A DNA stretch of 18,578 bases, taken from an uncultured Bacteroidales bacterium (GTDB taxonomy: Bacteria; Bacteroidota; Bacteroidia; Bacteroidales; Paludibacteraceae). The notes below the pieces were generated by a model, which saw nothing but the letters and a program-made list of their open reading frames with translations, searched no databases and was not told the origin of the DNA. Within the stretch, counting starts at the first letter, position 1; each line of letters begins with the position of its first letter. Location: assembly GCA_937901225.1 (NCBI GenBank), contig CALCGX010000077.1, forward strand, positions 1 through 18,578, read 5' to 3'. The position numbers were made by a program, and so were the translations under genes. Of this stretch, positions 7,931 to 15,749 are shown one piece after another.

Positions 7931-9619
7931 TCACTTGGAAAAATAGTTGTTTCTGATTAATTTATCCGACAATATATATGCCTCAGACTCTTGGATAGGA
8001 CGTGTTGGATTCTCTAAAAGATCAATGCCCAAGCCTTTCCAACGATAGTTCTTCACGCCCAAAAGAGACATGTAAGTAGGATAGATATCCATTTGGTACG
8101 CATCGTTCGTGTAACGGGGATTACCTTGTATCTTAGGAGAATAAATCAAAAGAGGCAAACAATCATCCATAGGCTGCAAGTTCATATCGTGCGCATCAGC
8201 ATACTGCTGCATTTGGCGACGCTTCTCATAATGCAAAATACGATGGTCGGCAGTAATAACAATGGTATATTGTTGCAACACAGGATCGGACTCTAACTTA
8301 CGTACAATATAGCCTAATCCGTCATCCAAAGCATTGAATGCACGAATAAAATTATACATCACCCAAGGCATATCTTCAGGCAATGGCAAGTGTGAAAGTT
8401 CCTCACTTAGAAAAGGTGCGTGAGTAGATTGTGTGATGCATTGTATATACTGTTTTCCTTCATCAACTAGAGCATTTAACTTTTGGAAAAGCATGGTGTC
8501 TATGTCACTATAGCATATTGTAGTATCATATCCATAGGCAGGTGACATTTCCGTTTGATTCCATACGCGCAAGTCATGAGGAAGAAGACATACTGTAGAA
8601 TCAGGCGCAAGCGACATGACCGCAGGATAAGTATGTTTACCATAATAGAGGCACGTACCGCCTGCATTGATAGGTAGTAAACCCGTATTGACAATCAACT
8701 GTCCATCTGCAGAAGGAGCACCTACTATTTGAGTATGAATACGATTGGCGTAAAACACGTGATCATTTTGTGTGAGGCGATAGAGATTAGGCATTATTTG
8801 AGGTGTCAATACCCAATTCTCTAAACTTTCTAACAGAATAATAATCAATGGCGATTGCAAAGTATCAGTTGGCTGACCATTGTCAAGCATTGTCATCATT
8901 TGCAAATCACTATCAACCAAAGGACGCTTGGGCTGAATACCATTGATCATTAGGAAATAGTCCGACAGAATATATGCAGGAGAATAAAGCACGCTGGTAT
9001 TGGCTACAGTAGTAGGAAAATGCATGCCATAGACAGGTTCTCTTCGCTCACGAACGAAAGGCCAGCAATCAAATGAAGTCTTATGCTCGGACACATAGAT
9101 GGCTTCGCCTGATAGACGGAAGGCTACAGAAACAAACACTACTATTATCCATGCTCGCCAATTGCGTACACTCTTAGTCGTATAACGATAGACTAGACAG
9201 AATAATATAGTCAAAGCATAGAAGAGCAAATCTATTCCCCATTCTATATATATTAATACTGACCAAAAATAGCCATGTAGGTTGCTAGACATATTAAATG
9301 CCTCGGCATCTAACAAAATATGGTTATTGCGCATGTAAATAAGATTCGCAATAAACCATGTATCAATAATAAAAGAAAGTAGAATAAGCCAACGCTTGTC
9401 ACGTAATAGAAATGTAAAAGAAGCAAATAGCAATGCCGCCGCAACCTTAACAAAGGTTTTAGATAAAATTCCTACGAACGATGGTTGCAGTGCTAATTCA
9501 CGAAAGGCAAAATGGTCAAATAATAACGTTTTACCAAAGATGAATATAGCAAAAATAGCAAATACACACCAATTGGCTCGGTTGCCAATGGCAAGGCATT
9601 GTTGTATACGCTCTCTCAT
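7931..9619 (-). CDS. LtaS-like membrane sulfatase-fold transferase (phosphoglycerol or phosphoethanolamine transferase type)
   Basis: A 562-residue inner-membrane enzyme with the architecture of lipoteichoic acid synthase. About five hydrophobic helices (near residues 18-36, 50-72, 77-95, 117-143 and 155-170) are followed by an extracytoplasmic alkaline-phosphatase/sulfatase-fold domain (about 255-545). Candidate metal and active-site residues are E264 in LLESLENW, H400 in STHAPF, and D458-H459 in ITADH. At the nucleophile position, where LtaS has a Thr in GKTSDS, the aligned stretch reads GAPSADGQ, so S303 would be the nucleophile. Such enzymes move a phosphoglycerol, phosphoethanolamine or similar group from a phospholipid to a glycan or lipid outside the inner membrane. 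It is last in a three-gene operon; its ATG overlaps the TGA of the upstream small transporter by four bases (ATGA). The exact donor and acceptor are not readable. A hydrolytic sulfatase is less likely, given the membrane helices and no clear C/S-x-P-x-R motif. Confidence 0.82.
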   Translation of the reverse strand: MRERIQQCLAIGNRANWCVFAIFAIFIFGKTLLFDHFAFRELALQPSFVGILSKTFVKVAAALLFASFTFLLRDKRWLILLSFIIDTWFIANLIYMRNNHILLDAEAFNMSSNLHGYFWSVLIYIEWGIDLLFYALTILFCLVYRYTTKSVRNWRAWIIVVFVSVAFRLSGEAIYVSEHKTSFDCWPFVRERREPVYGMHFPTTVANTSVLYSPAYILSDYFLMINGIQPKRPLVDSDLQMMTMLDNGQPTDTLQSPLIIILLESLENWVLTPQIMPNLYRLTQNDHVFYANRIHTQIVGAPSADGQLIVNTGLLPINAGGTCLYYGKHTYPAVMSLAPDSTVCLLPHDLRVWNQTEMSPAYGYDTTICYSDIDTMLFQKLNALVDEGKQYIQCITQSTHAPFLSEELSHLPLPEDMPWVMYNFIRAFNALDDGLGYIVRKLESDPVLQQYTIVITADHRILHYEKRRQMQQYADAHDMNLQPMDDCLPLLIYSPKIQGNPRYTNDAYQMDIYPTYMSLLGVKNYRWKGLGIDLLENPTRPIQESEAYILSDKLIRNNYFSK

Positions 9620-9978
9620 ACTTTAGCAATACAGAAGCATCCCGCCATGATCAACAGCAATCCCAACCAATGTATAGGCGATACGTGCTCACGCAGAATA
9701 ATCATACCTGTTAACACACTAAAAACAAATCCTAAGCTTGTTAATGGGTACACCAAGGAAAAAGCATATTTATTGAGTAGCCACAACCAAAAAACATTTG
9801 CGCCTATCAGCAGCCACAAGCCAGACTGCAAGTACCAGTTAACAAATAGATGCCCCACATTGCGCCAAGTCCAAGTAAATGGACTCGCAGCAGCCATACC
9901 CATTTTGAGAAGTAACTGCCCTACAACAGACATCGCCTGCTGTATGAGCATAAAAAGAAGTAGATACGATGTTTTCAT
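9616..9978 (-). CDS. Small four-helix DMT-superfamily transporter (ArnE/EamA-like)
   Basis: A 120-residue integral membrane protein with four hydrophobic helices (near residues 3-24, 47-68, 70-92 and 98-118). The first helix ends in VVGQLLLKMGM, resembling the GQ-LL-K motif at the start of ArnE/ArnF and EamA halves. A glutamate in the first helix, needed by EmrE-type multidrug exporters, is absent. ArnE and ArnF work as a pair to flip undecaprenyl-linked aminoarabinose, so a lipid-linked sugar flippase subunit is plausible here. No second small partner is adjacent, so it may act as a homodimer. It begins 17 bases after the GT4 stop and overlaps the LtaS-like start by four bases, arguing for coupled synthesis with both. 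Family assignment is good; substrate is inference from context. Confidence 0.78.
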   Translation of the reverse strand: MKTSYLLLFMLIQQAMSVVGQLLLKMGMAAASPFTWTWRNVGHLFVNWYLQSGLWLLIGANVFWLWLLNKYAFSLVYPLTSLGFVFSVLTGMIILREHVSPIHWLGLLLIMAGCFCIAKV

Positions 9979-9995
9979 TTATTCTTCTTGAAATA

Positions 9996-11186
9996 TTAAC
10001 CTATATACTTACCTTGTTTTAAACGAAAAGACTCCTGCAAATCACGATAACGCAGAGCCACCTCCTCTATCACACTTTCCCACGACCGAGAAATTGTCTT
10101 TGCTGCCTTTTCGCCTACCCGTGCTATTTCTTCTGGGCGGTTCATCAAGTACGTAATCTGCTGAACAAAATCAACAGGATCATTGTGTGTAAGGAATCCA
10201 TTAATTCCGTCCGTAATAGCCGTAGCCGCAGTGGACTCTCGCAACAGAATGGAAGGAGTATGCATAGCCGCCGCCTCACGCACTACAAGTCCACAGGTAT
10301 CGTACAACGATGGGAAAAGGAATAAATCCGCAGCAGCATATATTCGTTTGAGTCGTTCACGGTCGTATATATTACCCAATAAAGTAACACGATGCGATAA
10401 TCCTAGTTGTCCAATGAGCATACGGATATCGTGTACGGCATAACCAGTACCAACCATGAAAAAATGAAATGGCTGATCCTTCAATAGCGCCAATGACTCT
10501 AAAATAAAACGAATATTCTTTTCCCATATATGTTGCCCCACGAAGAGAAGCATCATTTCGTTTGGCATCATACCCAGTTCTTCACGCATGGCTTCACGCA
10601 TGTTGGCAATCTGCGTTTTGGAGGCATAAAAATCATTGCCATTCTCTACTACCTCCACATGCCCCTTATAACCATACTCACGCAACGTTTCCTCCACAGC
10701 AGGGAGTGGTATCCATACTTCATCCGCTTGTTCAAAGAAACGAATAACATGCTTCACCATCAAATCTACAATCAGTTTGCTGCGCACGTTGTGCTCAAAG
10801 TCCTGACGATATTTGCTATGAAAAGTCGCAACAAACGGTATGTGCTGCCGCTTGGCTACTTGGCGAGCTAATCTGCCCGTTGTAAATGGACAATGGGCAT
10901 GCACTAGATCAAACTGCATCTTGCTCCACTTGCGCCTAAAGGATATATCTATATCTGGCAAACCATAACGATAAGGTGGTCGAAAAGGAATGGGAATAGA
11001 AATATAGCGATGAATAGGATAAGAGGCAGAAGCCATCACTTCTTGCATATTGGGCGCATATGGAGTAATCACAGAAACATCATGCCCCGCCTCCTGCAAC
11101 CAATGCGCATAATTTTGCGCTGTAATCCCCACACCATCCAATACAGGAGGAAAATTATCATTGAAAATTCCTATCATGGTATTCAA
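9996..11186 (-). CDS. GT4-family glycosyltransferase (glycolipid-type)
   Basis: A 396-residue retaining GT-B glycosyltransferase of family GT4, cytoplasmic or peripheral to the inner membrane. The N-terminal domain opens with IGIFNDNFPPVLDGVG, the glycine-rich acceptor-side loop of GT4 enzymes, followed by DLVHAHCPF (93-101). The C-terminal donor domain has VGQHIWEKN (216-224), with the phosphate-contacting Lys at 223, and the EX7E region near residues 292-304. There the first acid is Asp (D296) and the second is E304. The overall pattern resembles diacylglycerol glucosyltransferases, though acceptor specificity cannot be read from sequence. A second Met at residue 4 could be the true start. 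It is first in the operon with the small transporter and the LtaS-like enzyme, and is transcribed from 11207-11238. Confidence 0.88.
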   Translation of the reverse strand: MNTMIGIFNDNFPPVLDGVGITAQNYAHWLQEAGHDVSVITPYAPNMQEVMASASYPIHRYISIPIPFRPPYRYGLPDIDISFRRKWSKMQFDLVHAHCPFTTGRLARQVAKRQHIPFVATFHSKYRQDFEHNVRSKLIVDLMVKHVIRFFEQADEVWIPLPAVEETLREYGYKGHVEVVENGNDFYASKTQIANMREAMREELGMMPNEMMLLFVGQHIWEKNIRFILESLALLKDQPFHFFMVGTGYAVHDIRMLIGQLGLSHRVTLLGNIYDRERLKRIYAAADLFLFPSLYDTCGLVVREAAAMHTPSILLRESTAATAITDGINGFLTHNDPVDFVQQITYLMNRPEEIARVGEKAAKTISRSWESVIEEVALRYRDLQESFRLKQGKYIG

Positions 11187-11206
11187 TCATAGTAGTCTTT
11201 CGGCTG

Positions 11207-11238
11207 CAAAGATAGTACTTTTTTTTCAAACTGCCAAA
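11207..11238 (-). promoter_or_regulatory. Bacteroidota-type promoter for the GT4 operon
   Basis: Read on the minus strand: TTTG (11238-11235), a 20-base spacer, then TATCTTTG (11214-11207). Transcription would begin near 11200, only about 14 bases upstream of the GT4 ATG. The region lies in the 55-base gap after the AddB-like stop, so the GT4 operon can be expressed independently of the murF operon. Confidence 0.78.
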
Positions 11239-11241
11239 TTT

Positions 11242-13872
11242 TCAGGCATTTTTCGTACAAAGCGATAAGAATGCACAACTTTCGCAAGTATGCTTGTCGC
11301 TGGTAGGGGCAAAAGGTTGATTGATGTCAAAAATTTCCTCTATCAACGATTGCAGATGAGTAAGAAACTCTTGTTCTACGTCCTGGAACGATAGAGGCTG
11401 ATTATTATGGTGCACCACAGGCATATCTTCTGGCGCAATATTGCGGGCCGAAAAAATATAAGGTTGGTGGCAGGTGGCAGTTGACAGTGGACAGTTGACA
11501 GTGGACAGTTGACAGTTGGCAGTGGACATCCAACAATAGAGTAAGGTTTGCAAAATCTGACGCTGACCTTTCGTGCGAACAGGCATTACCCCATCCTCGG
11601 TAGGCTCCACTACGCCAAAGACCTTTGCCATATTCTCATAGGCTAAATCAGTCTTACCCGTCTTATAATCAATCACACGTAAGGTATTGGCTTTTAAATC
11701 AATACGATCGGCAAAGCCATACAGCCAAACATCATTTAGTTGCGCCGATAGGCGTGTCTCAGAAGCCACATATTGAAATGGTGCATGATGGTGGTCATTG
11801 CGCAATATATTATTCACATAAGTACGCACCACACGATTAGCTAAACCATCTCCACAGAGTTGTTGTAGCGGCTCAAGCGCATGCCAATAAGTATCGTCAT
11901 TCGCTTGCGCGAGGAGATGTTCGACATCCGTTGCAGAGACATTCTTGCCCACAAAAGGTGCATATAGGTATTCCATGATAGCATGCAACACGTTGCCAAT
12001 GGTCAGTTCGCTGGCTGAGATACTCTCATCAGGTGCAGGTTCCTGAAGATGCTCAATATACTTGTAGTGGAACTGCTTTTGGCAGCGCAGATATGTAGTC
12101 AACGCCGTAGCAGACAGCGAGTGAATGGTCTGCAAGCGGTCGGCTTTAGCAATCGGCTCACAGGAAGATGTTTGCAATGCTGTGAGTTGGTTCGTGACCA
12201 CAACATGCTGAATATCCACATCATACTGCCACTTGAGTTGGTAGAAATAACGCGACACTTCGCCCGAATGTTGCTCGTCAGCAGTGGAGTTGGTGATCAA
12301 CCATACACGTTTAGCATAGGATAGCATGCGGTAGAAGTTGTATGCAAATATAGCATTCTGACGGTCCGGCGTAGGCAAATCAAAACCGCAGCGCAGGGTA
12401 TAAGGCACAAAACTATTGCTGCTCGTGCGACCAGGATAGAGGTCGTCGTTGAAGCCCGTGATGATCACGTTATCAAAATCTAGTGCACGCGTTTCCAATA
12501 CACCCATCACCTGCAATCCATCTAAGGGTTCGCCCACGTATGGTATGGTTGTTTCTAGTGTGAGCATCTTGAGGAGTTGCTGCACATCGGCTACGGTGAA
12601 AGCGATATTGGGATAGGTGGTCAAGGCTGTTTGGAGGCGATCGAGTACCTTGGTGAGTTGATATACACCCTCTGCATTATCATCGCATAACTGCGAGAGC
12701 AAACACTCACGCATTTGCGCGATGAACTCCTCTGCCGTCTCAGGCATCGGTATGAGGTGTTGTTCGGGATACGCCACCGGCATATAGAGCGATGTGGCAC
12801 GCAATGGGTAACCCATCGTGACATTAATCTTGCTTACCGACTCAGGGAAAGCATTGAGCAAAGGGATCAACAACTGCTCATCAGGCAGCACAACCGCAGT
12901 ACGTGTAAGATCTTGACAATCAACAGGAATAATATCCGACAATATGCGATACACCTCGTGTACCTCGCCGACTGTAGAAGGGACGGATATGAGGGTGATC
13001 TGAGGAGCCTCGCTGCAAGATGTCAGGAGTTGAGAGTCGGGAATCGCAAATCTCGAAGTAAATAAGCGGAGGTTTTCTTCCTTGAAAAGTGACGCTTTGT
13101 TCTGCGGGTCGCTGAGGTATGGACTATCGTAATCGAAATAGAAATCGGCTCGGCCCATCGCTTGCAAACGCAACATCAATTCACGCTCGGAAGCAGTCAA
13201 GGCATTAAATCCCAAGAAGACATATTGCTTTCTGAAACGCTCAGTAGGAATAGCATCCCAATGCTCTAGAACCTCGCGGTGGAGCATACCTTCGTATACC
13301 AAACCATCCTGCAATAGATTGGTGCGCAAAGCCACATAGAGCGGATATAGCAAATCCCAAGTATGGAGAAAACGCTCATGCAATTCCGCATTGGGATGAT
13401 GGTCGTTAGAGGTCTGAAACTCTAGCCAAAAACGCGACAGCGCTTTGCGCTGGTTATCGGTGAGATATGCAAAACGCTCGTCAATAGCATGCAGATCTTG
13501 GACAGAAGCAAACAACGCTTCCACATGCGGAACCAAGTGATTGTCTATCTCGGAGAAGTCTGCCAACATCATCTTGCCCCAATAGATAAAGCGATCAAGT
13601 GGCTCCGTATCTGAGCGCAGCTGTTGGTAAGCCTCGTATAGGCGCAATAGGAGCGTCAGAGGGTCTGCCACTTGCAAGTCTGAGAGTTCTGCAAAACACT
13701 CGTTGATACTCATCACACGAGGAGCAAATAGCGGTTGTTCTATATATTGCGAGAGGTATTTGCGGAAGAATAATCCTGCACGATGATTGGGAAAAACAAA
13801 GGTATAATGCTGCAATTCATCCCCCACCTCACACACGAATGTTTGTGCTATGGCATGTAGTTTACTCCTCAT
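11242..13872 (-). CDS. AddB-like PD-(D/E)XK nuclease with inactive-helicase N-terminus and predicted 4Fe-4S cluster
   Basis: An 876-residue protein resembling the AddB subunit of AddAB/RexAB, which processes double-strand breaks for recombination. The N-terminal helicase-like half starts with TFVFPNHRAGLFFRKYL but has no visible GxxGxGK(S/T) loop, so ATP binding here is unlikely. The C-terminal RecB-type nuclease has H630 (GNVLHAIME), D722 (GFADRID), D735-x-K737 (VIDYKTGK) and the QxxxY motif (Q775, Y779). C597 plus C863, C866 and C872 match the one-plus-three cysteine pattern of AddB iron-sulfur clusters. Residues about 782-801 are encoded by a heptanucleotide tandem array placed between QxxxY and the last three cysteines. 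Its ATG lies inside the last 11 bases of the antiporter gene, suggesting coupled translation. An addA-like helicase is not adjacent. Confidence 0.88.
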   Translation of the reverse strand: MRSKLHAIAQTFVCEVGDELQHYTFVFPNHRAGLFFRKYLSQYIEQPLFAPRVMSINECFAELSDLQVADPLTLLLRLYEAYQQLRSDTEPLDRFIYWGKMMLADFSEIDNHLVPHVEALFASVQDLHAIDERFAYLTDNQRKALSRFWLEFQTSNDHHPNAELHERFLHTWDLLYPLYVALRTNLLQDGLVYEGMLHREVLEHWDAIPTERFRKQYVFLGFNALTASERELMLRLQAMGRADFYFDYDSPYLSDPQNKASLFKEENLRLFTSRFAIPDSQLLTSCSEAPQITLISVPSTVGEVHEVYRILSDIIPVDCQDLTRTAVVLPDEQLLIPLLNAFPESVSKINVTMGYPLRATSLYMPVAYPEQHLIPMPETAEEFIAQMRECLLSQLCDDNAEGVYQLTKVLDRLQTALTTYPNIAFTVADVQQLLKMLTLETTIPYVGEPLDGLQVMGVLETRALDFDNVIITGFNDDLYPGRTSSNSFVPYTLRCGFDLPTPDRQNAIFAYNFYRMLSYAKRVWLITNSTADEQHSGEVSRYFYQLKWQYDVDIQHVVVTNQLTALQTSSCEPIAKADRLQTIHSLSATALTTYLRCQKQFHYKYIEHLQEPAPDESISASELTIGNVLHAIMEYLYAPFVGKNVSATDVEHLLAQANDDTYWHALEPLQQLCGDGLANRVVRTYVNNILRNDHHHAPFQYVASETRLSAQLNDVWLYGFADRIDLKANTLRVIDYKTGKTDLAYENMAKVFGVVEPTEDGVMPVRTKGQRQILQTLLYCWMSTANCQLSTVNCPLSTATCHQPYIFSARNIAPEDMPVVHHNNQPLSFQDVEQEFLTHLQSLIEEIFDINQPFAPTSDKHTCESCAFLSLCTKNA
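11471..11526 (-). repeat. Eight tandem heptanucleotide repeats inside the AddB-like coding sequence
   Basis: Plus-strand units are caggtgg, cagttga, cagtgga, cagttga, cagtgga, cagttga, cagttgg and cagtgga, 56 bases without interruption. Three heptamers equal seven codons, so the protein shows a seven-residue period, roughly STxNCxL. On the coding strand none of the three frames contains a stop within the array. Because seven is not a multiple of three, gain or loss of one or two units would shift the frame before C863-C872. Confidence 0.9.
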
Positions 13873-15733
13873 GATTTCTCCAAATGAGTTGTTTCAGGAA
13901 TCGCTTCACACGTGTAATGATAGACCACGTCCTACTTGCAGGAGGATTCTCCATGAGCAACGTATCCATATCTGGCCCACCCGTCAACTGCTCTGGGTAA
14001 ACTACCATCGAACTAAAACTGGTAAAATGCTGCGTAAGCATGGTAGGTATCTGCTCAAAGAGCGGATTGTAGCTGGCTGTGGACTTACGCGAAGATAGCA
14101 GGATGAGCATATCGTTGTCCATGATAGTCTGTGACAAGATACCAACCTCTTCCCAGCCCAACATATTGCGGAATGAAGCACGGAGATATTTACCCGGACG
14201 ACGACACATGGTTTGCAACGCCACTTGCGTATCAGGATGCGCATAGAACACCACTTTAGCACCTAACTCACCCGCCAAACGGCGCACTAGACCGAAACAA
14301 GTGATAAAGTCGCGTTCCTTCTCTGCATAGCGAGGCACTGCTACTACAAGGCGATTGATGGTATTGATAGGTTGCACCTCATTATAAACAACCACCGACT
14401 TGCTGGTATGTTCTACCATATTTGAAACATCTTGCCAGTCGGCAGATTGTTTGATTTCGATATTATCCAAGCTTGCCATTTCGCCTATTTCGCGCAATGT
14501 AGGACGCAAATCCTTTCCCACTGAGGTCAACAGCCAATAGTCATCCTCATGGTCAGCTTCCAACTGTGTACTCTCTTGCAGAGCTAACTCCTTAGCCGCA
14601 TGCTCAGTGATGAAACTCGAGGTAGTACAGAGCACTAAGATCATCAGGACAGAAGCATTCAGCACATCCGAAGACAAGAGTCCCATTTGATATGCAATAG
14701 TAACAATCGCCAATGTGCCCGCAGCGGTGGCATGAGTAAGACCAAACACCAATTGTCGCTCGTGTTTAGAGAAACGAAATACGATTTGAGCTATCCAAGC
14801 TGAAAGACTCTTGCCTATCAACTTCGTTGTAATCATCACAATCGCTATAATCAATGTAGTCCAACCGCTCCAGAAAGCGTGAATATCAATCATCAATCCT
14901 ACACTAACGAGGAACAAAGGAATAAAGATACTATTGCCAACAAAATTGATACGTCCCATCAGTGGCGAACGATTAGGCAACAAGCGATTAAGCGAAACTC
15001 CGCAGAGGAAGGCACCCAAGATACCTTCTAAACCTGCTAAATCAGCCAACAACGAACTACCAACCAGCATCAACATCACGACCATAAACTCCGAAATGGG
15101 ATCGCGATAACGCTTGAAGAACATACGAGCAAAGCGGGGGAAAAGCCACAGTACGCTCAGCAAGAACACTGCCACTAATATCAATTGTATCGCATAGTCC
15201 ATGATACTTTGTGCCGAACGGCTCCAACCTTCCACTACAGCTAACACAATGAGTGACAAGGTGATAGCTACCATAGTAGCGCCCACCGTAATATTCACAG
15301 CCACATTCTTCTGTACACCATATCGACTAACAATAGGATAGGTCATTAATGTATGGCTACCATACATCGCGCCCAACAACAAACTAGGCAGCCAACCATA
15401 AGGGAGCAAGAATCTACTAGTGATTAGACCTAAACCAAAAGGAATGAAGAACGTACAAAGTCCAAAGAAGAGCGAGCGATACTTGTACTGCTTGAAATCG
15501 TTGATATCAATCTCGCTACCCGATTGGAACATAATACACAACATGCCCAATGAGCCGAGAATCTTAATCGTAGGACTCTCGCCTACAAGATTCAACACGG
15601 AGGGACCTATCACAATACCCGCCAAGATAAACCCCACAATACTTGGCACGTGAATCTTACGACACACGATTGGCACAAACCAAATGATACCAATAACGAG
15701 GGTTAGTAACAATAATGGCGAGAGTGTTATCAT
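13862..15733 (-). CDS. CPA2-type cation:proton antiporter homologue with C-terminal cytosolic domain
   Basis: A 623-residue membrane protein with about 12 hydrophobic helices over residues 1-385, then a soluble region (about 400-600) that may have a universal-stress/nucleotide-binding-like fold. The membrane half shows features of Bacteroidota CPA2 (Kef/NapA-like) exchangers: GFILAGIVIGPSVLNLVG near residues 34-51, GSHTLMTYPIVSRYG (125-139) and GTLAIVTIAYQMGL in a late helix. CPA2 proteins normally exchange Na+ or K+ for protons using an Asp in the middle of helix 5. Here that stretch, GATMVAITLSLIVLAVV (151-167), has no acidic residue, and I157 occupies the expected position. Transport by the usual mechanism is therefore doubtful. 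It starts 16 bases after the coiled-coil gene and overlaps the AddB-like start by 11 bases. Confidence 0.85.
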   Translation of the reverse strand: MITLSPLLLLTLVIGIIWFVPIVCRKIHVPSIVGFILAGIVIGPSVLNLVGESPTIKILGSLGMLCIMFQSGSEIDINDFKQYKYRSLFFGLCTFFIPFGLGLITSRFLLPYGWLPSLLLGAMYGSHTLMTYPIVSRYGVQKNVAVNITVGATMVAITLSLIVLAVVEGWSRSAQSIMDYAIQLILVAVFLLSVLWLFPRFARMFFKRYRDPISEFMVVMLMLVGSSLLADLAGLEGILGAFLCGVSLNRLLPNRSPLMGRINFVGNSIFIPLFLVSVGLMIDIHAFWSGWTTLIIAIVMITTKLIGKSLSAWIAQIVFRFSKHERQLVFGLTHATAAGTLAIVTIAYQMGLLSSDVLNASVLMILVLCTTSSFITEHAAKELALQESTQLEADHEDDYWLLTSVGKDLRPTLREIGEMASLDNIEIKQSADWQDVSNMVEHTSKSVVVYNEVQPINTINRLVVAVPRYAEKERDFITCFGLVRRLAGELGAKVVFYAHPDTQVALQTMCRRPGKYLRASFRNMLGWEEVGILSQTIMDNDMLILLSSRKSTASYNPLFEQIPTMLTQHFTSFSSMVVYPEQLTGGPDMDTLLMENPPASRTWSIITRVKRFLKQLIWRNHEE

Positions 15734-15749
15734 GGGGCAATGTGTCCGA

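Noticed and set aside
7931..9619. Recent transfer of the LtaS-like gene from a Gram-positive bacterium
   Set aside because: Base composition and operon structure look like the neighbours, and related sulfatase-fold transferases exist in Gram-negative bacteria.
11207..11230. Alternative -33 TTTG box (11227-11230) for the GT4 operon
   Set aside because: Its spacer to the -7 box would be only 12 bases; the TTTG at 11235-11238 gives the 20-base spacing seen at the other promoters.
11471..11526. CRISPR-like repeat array
   Set aside because: Units are 7 bp with no spacers and no cas genes; it is a simple tandem repeat in a coding sequence.
11242..13872. Frameshift or pseudogene in the AddB-like gene because of the repeat
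   Set aside because: The frame stays open through the array, and the three expected cysteines follow in frame.
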